Shown here piece after piece: positions 35,901-44,900 of a stretch of 64,000 bases of DNA (its first letter is position 1; each line of letters starts with the position of its first letter). A program made the translations under genes and the position numbers. This stretch comes from Diogma glabrata (lineage: Eukaryota > Arthropoda > Insecta > Diptera > Cylindrotomidae), in NCBI GenBank assembly GCA_963693315.1, contig OY856188.1:620001-684000 (forward strand), written 5' to 3'. A model generated the notes under the pieces. It did not search any database. It was not told where the DNA came from and saw only the letters and a list, made by a program, of their open reading frames with translations.

Positions 35901-38900
35901 GTACCAAATGTTTATGTACCAAGTTTCATCCAATTCGATTATCAGGTGCAGATGTTATTAAACTTTAAAAAAACAGGTGTTTGGGTGACCCCTCACAACT
36001 TAGTTCACTATCGCTAAAAAACTAATCAGTTTCATGCCATACATATTTGCATCTTTTTGCAAAGTGTCGTCAAAATTCACTCCCGAACGAATGTTTTATG
36101 CTCCCAACAAACATAAAAAACATTGTGGAAAAAACCATCTGTTGTATGGTGGACTCCCCAACCCTTTATCCAATGTACTTCAAAAGCTAACAAAATGTTT
36201 TTCATGTTACTTGAAAGCGTTTACCAACGTTTCATGAAAATCGATCGGTAATTGTAGGCTACAGTAGGGATAAATACCTGGAAAAAAACTTTTTAACCGC
36301 AACTGTCAAACCGGAAGTTGGTACGCAGAAATATTGGAAACAGTACTAAAAATTTATATACCAAGTTTCCATAAGATCATAAGTCGGGATTAGGAGTTAT
36401 TGAAGATTTAAACTTAGAGGTGTTCGGGAGACCCCCCGCCATTTTCTCCAAATTTAAAATAAATTCAGATTTTCCATTTTCAAGTGAACCTGGATCATTT
36501 GCCAAAGTTTCATCAAGATCCTATGCAGAAAAGTCTTGACTATATTGCATTTTTATACTGATGTATACGAGGAGCTGACGTATAATCCCCCATCCGCCAA
36601 TCAGCTGACGACTTTTTTTTCAATTGTTATGGTGTAAACATGCATCATACAAATTTTGAAGCGGCATCAAATTACTTTTGGAATTCGTTTTTTTTACCAG
36701 TTTAAAACTCCCCCACAACCACGCCCCCCACTACTTTAGCAGCTGACGGCCAAATTTATCATCAGCTGGACTTAATTAATTAAAATAAATAAAAATCAAC
36801 CGGCATCAAATGACTTTTTCATTTGCAACGCTGCCTCCCGGTCTAGTAGATTGTAGATGAAATCCTGTATGATGTAAACATATTTTAATTTAGTGCAGTT
36901 TAATTCATTTAATTAATTGATTAATTAATTTATTAATTTAGTTTAATTAATTCATTTAAATAATTAATTCAGTCACCACCAACCCAATAAATAGCTTTGC
37001 AGATGATAGTACTCTGCACAAGTCGTTCGAGCCCCTTCCTTCAAAAGGTAAAATGCACGAACGAATTAATCCTGCCCGGAGAGACGCTGCCATAAACGTG
37101 AATAAAAACCTAAACAAAGTCGCCGATTGGGGTGAAACCTGGTCAATTTCAACTCTACCAAAACACAGCTGTTGATTGTTTCCAGATCAAAGACCGAGTT
37201 CCCCAAAGATATTTTATTCAGTATGTGTGATAAACCGGTTGGTGAATACAAAAACATTCGTTTATTGGGTGTCACAGTTTCAAATGACCTACTCTGGAAC
37301 GATCATGTAATGGCAATGGCAAAAAGCTGGTTTAAAAAACTCAGCCTCCTAAATAGATGCAAAAAATTTTTCACTCCATACCAATTGCTCCATGTTTATA
37401 AGTCCTATATTCGTCCCTGTATGGAGTACTGTTGTCAAGTTTGGGGTGCTGCTTCTGTTTTCATCTTGGCTCTCTTGGACTCTGTTCAAAAGCGAGCTAT
37501 ACGAATTGTGGGTGATCGAGCTTTGACATCAAACCTTGATTCCCTACAACATCGTCGCACTGTTGCTCACCTCGTTATTTTTTACAAATATCGTCATAAG
37601 CAGTGCTCAGATGAGATCAGCAGCATCATGCCTCAATTTTATTCTGAACCCCGTTCCACTCGGCAATCGGCTACCGCAATCAGTCAGTTCCCACGCTGTC
37701 ATACTGGCAGATCGCAGAAAGACTTCTTTGTCCGAACTGCATACAAATGGAATAGTTTTTCCGGAATTCTTAGTCTCAGGTGACTTCAACCCGCAGAGGT
37801 TTAAAAAAAGCGTTCATCAAGACCTTAGAACGCCAGTTGTTGTGGGACCTAGGTCTAGACCTAGGTCTTAAAAGGTATGTGTTGTTGTGACACATATTCT
37901 AAACCCTATAACACAACACATTTTATTCAAAAAAAAAATGTGATATCTGTGATAATTAGACCATTCCTCAAACTATTTGGTTGCGGTTGAAAAATTTATG
38001 ATAAGGAAAATAAATTTGATGATTTAAAATTTTAAAGAATAGGAGACGGCATAGAAATCAAATTTTTTTGCAATGGTGTGGTGGTTACAGCGTCAAATAT
38101 TAAATTAAAAATAATTTGTAAGACAATAAACCTAGATATCAAATTAGTTGCAAGTTCTTTAAATAAAAAGTGTTTACAGCACAGGTTTTGATTACATCTA
38201 TTTATTTGCTAATGTCGCTGTAAACGTGGCATGAATTGTGTAAACAGAAAACCGCTTTTCATGAAAATGTCTCAATGATGAAGAAAATATTATAATTCTT
38301 GCTCGGGTAGTTATCGTGAAATGGGAAACAATGAACAACTACCGTTAGAGCTCGAAGCTGTTGGAAGAATATTCTAGATCGGAATATTGTTTGCTATATT
38401 GTTTTCCTGTTGTTTTGGAACAATTAAGGTGTTGAATACTTAATAAAACCTGGTGTGTTTGCTTACTAATCAGTGACCGAACCCAGAAGGAGATTGGGAA
38501 TTGCTTTTATCAAATTGAGAGTAAGCCCAATTCGAAGTAAGTTTAGAAAAATGTAACAATATCATACTCTAGAGACTGCCTTATCTAGGCACAATGTTAA
38601 CGCTAAATAACAGGATAGTTATACCGCTACAAGTTAAATTATTTTTTCGTCATAGTTTCTCTGAGCTAAAAGACAACCATGAGCAATTTTCTAACGAAAG
38701 GATAGTGTTTTCGACTTATTCTGAGACAGAGTTGTGAATTGTCAGTTTACTTGTGTAATGAGAACTACACACTACCAACCGACTTCTTTAGCTTGCAGTC
38801 CTAGGCACATCTGTCTGCTTCAAACTTATTTGAGTGATTGTGAATCCAACGGTGTGAATAGTTCTACAATTTAACGAGTGAATAAATGTTTGATCCTACC

Positions 38901-41900
38901 CAGTTAGGAGTGTTATCGATCAGTTATTGGTAAACACTCGATAATGCAGCATCTTTATATCGATAACGCGTTATCTACACCAAATTGAAATGTCATCGAT
39001 AATTTTTGTTCAAATCTGTGAGACAGCGCACCCATAGATAACATTTATAGTTTTTCCTTTGTTCTGCTGGTCGATAACAACATCAATAACGTTTGTTATC
39101 AATATTTGATTTTCTGCCGGGTAGTTATGTAGTAGGAAGTTGTGCAGCAATTGATTTTGAAATTAAAAGTTAGTTAATAGTACTAAAACTTATATTAAAA
39201 AACAGCAATTCGACAACTAAATAATGCTTTGTACTTACAAATCTACGTTATATGATTTTTGTTTCTGTGGTATATCGTCTTCTTTTTTAATTTATTTCAC
39301 GGGGATAATTTTTAAAGAAACAGTAGAATTTGAATTACTGATGGCATTTATTGTTTTCTTAATATTTCGGTCATCTTTTTTGACCTTTTTCAAAAGCTAA
39401 AATAAATTTATAATATTAGTATATATGAAATAGAGATATCAAACTTATTAAAATAATTTTATAAACGTCTTACAATTTATAAATGGTTTTTTTAAAAGGA
39501 ATTATGTGAGTTGTTTTTTTCCATTTTTTCTTCTTCTAACCGGCTTTCTACCAATGGCGAAAGTCTTTTTTGTATTGGTAATTTGGATACCCTTAATATA
39601 ATTACTTTAATTTAAACTACTTTAAACTACTTAAAAATTAATATAACAGATTAAAAAATATAAAGTTAAAAAAATTAAAAATTTGCATTTAAATAACAAA
39701 CAAACAAAGTATTAGATGATTTCTTTTTTTGTTTTTTAGAAAAATCATCTAATACATTCGATTCTCCAAAAAAACAACTATCCAACAAATTTCATTGTTT
39801 CATCAATAAGAAACTATCGTCCAACAAACAACGAGTATCAATCACGCCATCCTTAGAAAAATCATCTAATACATTCGATCCTACAAAAAAACAACTATCC
39901 AACAAATTTCATTGTTTCATTAATAAGAAACTATCGTCCAACAAACAACGAGTATCAATAACGCCATCCTGTAGAAAACCAATCCAATATACTTGTCACA
40001 CCTGATCATGACCTAATTGATAGATCACAACAAAATTTGTTAGGACCAACACAAAATCAAGAGACCATAAATGATACAAGAGTTGTCTACACCTGTCAGT
40101 TGCTGTCAGAGACGATCTCACACATTTTGAACAGATTTATCACGGATAACATCAACATAAAAATCACTTACAAAATTATCAACACGATGAGAATGCACTG
40201 TTTCTTAAAACTCAAAGATAAAACTCCAAAACGGAAAATAAGTAATGCAATTTACAAACTGACATGCTCATGTGGATCACATTACATAGGACAAACCAGC
40301 AGCTATTTAACTAATAGAATGTACGGTCATAAATCTGACATAAAAAGCGCTCTTCAACCCGTACTTCCCACAGCTGATTTACCAAACGATGATCACCTGA
40401 ACGTTCATACAAGACATATTCCTCAACCACCATCTTCACCTACATCTCCATCAATTTTCCGACGAAGTAAAGACAAAACAGCTGTTTTTTATCACATCCA
40501 GGAAACAAAACATAGCTTGGATGTATACGATCTGGAAAAAATAGACATATTGTGCATCGAAGAGAACTTATCAAAAATATTGATCAAAGAAATGCTCTTC
40601 ATTAATACAACAAACAACACTATGAACAAACGAGCAGAAATCGAGGGACTATCGAGAATATATTGTGATATTCTCCAAAATCAAAAACAAAATTAAAATC
40701 AATTTTTCTGTCCAACAATCAAAATCAGCTGATGAGGGGAATGACCTTTGCATTGTCAATATTAAATTTTTCTTATAATTAATCAGCATAGACACCGAAT
40801 ATTTTTATCTTTACAAAATAAACTCTTTTAGTTTGTTATTTAAATACAAATTTTTAATTTTTTTAACTTTATATTTTTTAATCTGTTATATTTATAGTTT
40901 CTAGTCCGGATATCCGGATATCGAATTATCCGGATTATTCGACCATATTTTGACTATTCGAATATCCGGATACTTTTTTGCAACTATCCGAATATTAAAA
41001 AACCCATTATTTTGCAAAAAAATAATCGAATTGCGTTGCAAAGTTCAAATAAATATTAAGTTGCGTTGCAAAATTTGTTAGTGCAGTGAAGTGACTATAA
41101 GTTTTAAAAATTTCTTTACAACTTTAATGTTTTGAAAACTGTAATCATTGAATATTTTATGAAACACTTCGTGAATCTGCAGTGTAAAGATATTTTACTA
41201 TTATTTATTTAATGCTATATTAATTTAAAAAAAATAATGTTTTATAAACTTGTGGCCCTGTCAATAAAATCTGAAGTGTTGGCTATTTTTTTAAGCTGTA
41301 CTTCTAAATTATGACTCTGAGGAAATCACTAATGAAATTACTATTGAAAGTGAAGATGAAGAAAGTCTAAGTAGTGAAGTTTATATAAGAAATCGTGACT
41401 GCAGAAAGTACTTAAGAATTCTATTGCTTTAATTACTTATGTTGAGAAGCAGAATGGAGGAAGTTCCATATTGCTGAAAAAAGATTTCATTTATTTAAAT
41501 AATTATAAAAAACGGACGGGCAATTTAAATATTCTAAATCGCGTATTATTACCAATAAAACTGACACCGACTGCAACGGTGCGGGTATTTTCAATTGCTG
41601 GTCTTACCAGGATAAAAGTTAGAACTCGACTCAATTTCGAGACATTGTAATAATTAATTAATTAATGCAATAATTTTTCTAAAATATGCATTTTTATAAA
41701 TGCATCAATAACTTAAATTAATGAAGTTATTGATGCATTTATAAAAATGCATATTCCAGAAAAATTATTGCATTAATTAATTAATTACATATTACAATGT
41801 CTCGAAATTGAGTCGAGGTCTAATTTAAATCCTAATTAAATTTATCAATAACTTTATTTTTTTATTATTTTTATGATTTGTTACTATTTTTGTTGTTTTG

Positions 41901-44900
41901 TGACTATGTATAAAAATTAATTAATATAGATACACGAAAAATATACATAAATGATTTAAATACCGCAAAGTAAAAAACATGTTTTATTTATTGTTTAATT
42001 ATCCGGATATCCGGATTATCCGGATAATGTATTGTTTATGTATTCGATATCCGGATAATCAAATAAGTCGGATATTTAGAAACCCTAATTAATTTTTAAA
42101 AAATTTTTGTTAATTAAGTGGAGATTCAAAGTTTAGTTTAAAGTAGTTTAAATTAAAGTAATTATATTAAGGGTATCCAAATTACCAATACAAAAAAGAC
42201 TTTCGCCATTTGTAGAAAGCCGGTTAGAAGAAGAAAAAATGAAAAAAAAAAAACAACTCACATAATTCCTTTTAAAAAAACCATTTATAAATTGTAAGAC
42301 CTTTATAAAATTATTTTAATAAGTTTGATATCTCTATTTCATATACAGGGTGAGTTTTTTAAAAAATGCCAGGCTTTTATCTCGAGAACGATGCTAGATG
42401 GGACAAAATAACCCAAGGTGATATTTGTTAAGGGTCAAGAGGGACGTCTAGTGGTAATATTGAATGACCTTGAAACTAATAAGTATTGGAGATATATGCT
42501 AAAGTAGGGTTTTTTTTTAAATTAGAACCTATACATTTAAGGTTTTTTTTTAATTAAGTAAATCAAACTACACACTTTTTGCTTACAAAATTTTTTTGTA
42601 AAGTGTACGATTTAGTAGATATTATTAACATTGATTGATTATGAACATTGATTTGCACTAAAGCAAACGTGTTTTCGCTCGTTACCGGCCCATTTAACTA
42701 AAGTAATTCAACTAAAAACAATTCGTCTAAAAATCAATTCTACTAAGACAATTCAACTAACTACAATTTGACTAAAACTCAATTCGACTAGAGCAATTTA
42801 ACTAAAGCAATTTAACTAAAGCAATTCAACGTTTGAAACAAATTATTTTGGAACTCTTCGACCTGATGGGGTACGTAGAGATGCACGATTTGAAAGAGAA
42901 TTGTGGAATTTTTACGAAGAGGCTCGAACCAAAGGACATAAAACAAACAGGGGGGCTTCAATAATGCACTAAACAAAATTATAAAAATTAGTAATCCAGA
43001 TATATGGCAACTAATCGAAGAGCTTAAGAAAAAACAGGGTGAAATGGAGTTCCAAAAGGAACAACTTTTAAGCCAAAAAGAAAACGGGGTGCCTCAAAGA
43101 AAAAAATATAAAAACGCATCTGAATATTTATCTCGTTTAGTAGCTAATTTTGATAAAATGGATCCTTTCGAATATATGAAACAAAATGCAATTGTAACTA
43201 AAATTGATTTTGTAAATTAAAATTTAAAATTTATGTCTTTTCTGTTATTTTCATATTGACGTGTTACTTTTTATGTTCTTTATATTAAATAAACCTATAA
43301 TATTTTATTTGATTATATTTTTTAAAATGATTATAGTTTAAATAAATTCAACGTTTGAAGAAGAATCTACTCAAGTAGATTCTTCTACAAACGTTGAATT
43401 GCTTTAGTTAAATTGCTCTAGTCGAATTGAGTTTTAGTCAAATTGTAGTTAGTTGAATTGTCTTAGTAGAAGTGAGTATTAGTCGAATTGTTTTTAGTAG
43501 AATTGCATTAGTTGAATGGGCCTAGAATCGTCTTCGCTAAGGTCTTCAGAAAAAAATAAAATTTCGATAAATTAAAAAAAAAACAATGAAAATCATTCAT
43601 TAATTTAAATATTATTGCATCGTGGTCTACTGCGTGAAATTGATTTTCGTTGTTTTTTTTTAATTTATGGAAATTTTACTTTTTTACTGAAGAACTTAGC
43701 GAAGACACGTTTGCTTTAGTGCAAATCAATTTTCATCATATCTACAAAATCATACACTTTACAAAAAAATTTTGTAAGCAAAAAGTGTGTAGTTTGATTT
43801 ACTTAATTAAAAAAAAACCTTAAATGTATAGGTTCTAATTTAAAAAAAAACCCTACTTTAGCATATATCTCCAATACTTATGAGTTTCAAGGTCATTCAA
43901 TATTATCACTAGACGTCCCCCTCGACCCTTAACAAATATCCCCTTGGGTTATTTTGTCCCATCTAGCATGGTTCTCGAGATAAAAGTCTGGCATTTTTTA
44001 AAAAACTCACCCTGTATATTAATATTATAAATTTATTTTAGCTTTTGAACAAGGTCAAAAAAGATGACCGAAATATTAAGAAAACAATAAATGCCATCAG
44101 TAATTCAAATTCAAATGTTTCTTTAAAAATTATCCCCGTGAAATAAATTACACATCTATCTAAAACACATGTCTTAAGTGATTTTTATATTTTTATTTGT
44201 AATTCTAGGGCTTTTAGACACACTAACAAGTGCATTAGAATCAAAGGATTGTCCTGGAAGATGCGTACATTCATTTGTGACAGTAATATGCTATGATGTT
44301 TTAGAAGACATACCTTGCCCATCACCAAGCATGAGATGCTGTATTGAAGATAATTCGGAGAATTTGACAACTACACTATCACCATTAACTACAAAAAGAA
44401 CGACAAAATCTACAACTGAAAAACCCACATTGGCACCAAAAATCCCAAAACCGTTGAAACAAAAGGATAAAGAAAGTGCAACCAAAGACAGTTTATGTCC
44501 AGGAGTTTGTGTAGCGGATCGTATAGCTGAATATTGTGAAGCATATTTAACAACATCAGGATTATGTAAAACAGGCTCAAAGTGTTGTGTGGCTAGAGAT
44601 GTTTATGGAGATAAACCACCAACTGAACTATATGTTCCAAGTAAGCAAATTTGAGCAAACATTAAAGATTTTAAATCGTAATATTTCTTTATTTTCAAGT
44701 TCATAATTTCAAACCATCTACCAAGAAACCAAGCAGCATTCCCGAATCGTCTGAGGAAAACCAGGAGGAAGATATCACACAAGACGCAACCGAAGAAACA
44801 GAAGATGATGAAGAGATGGAAGAGAAGCAACCACCATCAACCAAAAAACCGTTTCGTACAAGTGAGCAACCTCCAAAACATCAACAAAATATTCAATCAA

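Larger units (their letters stand above)
39289..44149 (+). mobile_element. Composite nest: GIY-YIG element with ~420-bp inverted repeats
   Basis: The left inverted repeat is 39289-39712. The right one is its reverse complement in three pieces: about 40830-40905, 42098-42345 and 44015-44149. They are separated by a hAT relic and a TA-flanked foldback. Removing the insertions leaves about 2 kb around the 40037-40696 ORF. Outer ends (TTTATTTCACGGGGATAA and reverse) match exactly. Penelope-like elements often carry inverted terminal copies, so this is best read as a damaged PLE. No reverse transcriptase is seen between the repeats. Confidence 0.8.

Noticed and set aside
35098..36237. Several 60-67-aa ORFs in mirrored positions
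   Set aside because: They are the two inverted arms of the foldback element read in the same short frame; no domain.
44178..44208. Upstream extension of the mas exon 2 frame, resembling a signal peptide
   Set aside because: It starts with GTG, not ATG, and overlaps a T-rich tract ending in a good AG acceptor whose phase matches exon 1.
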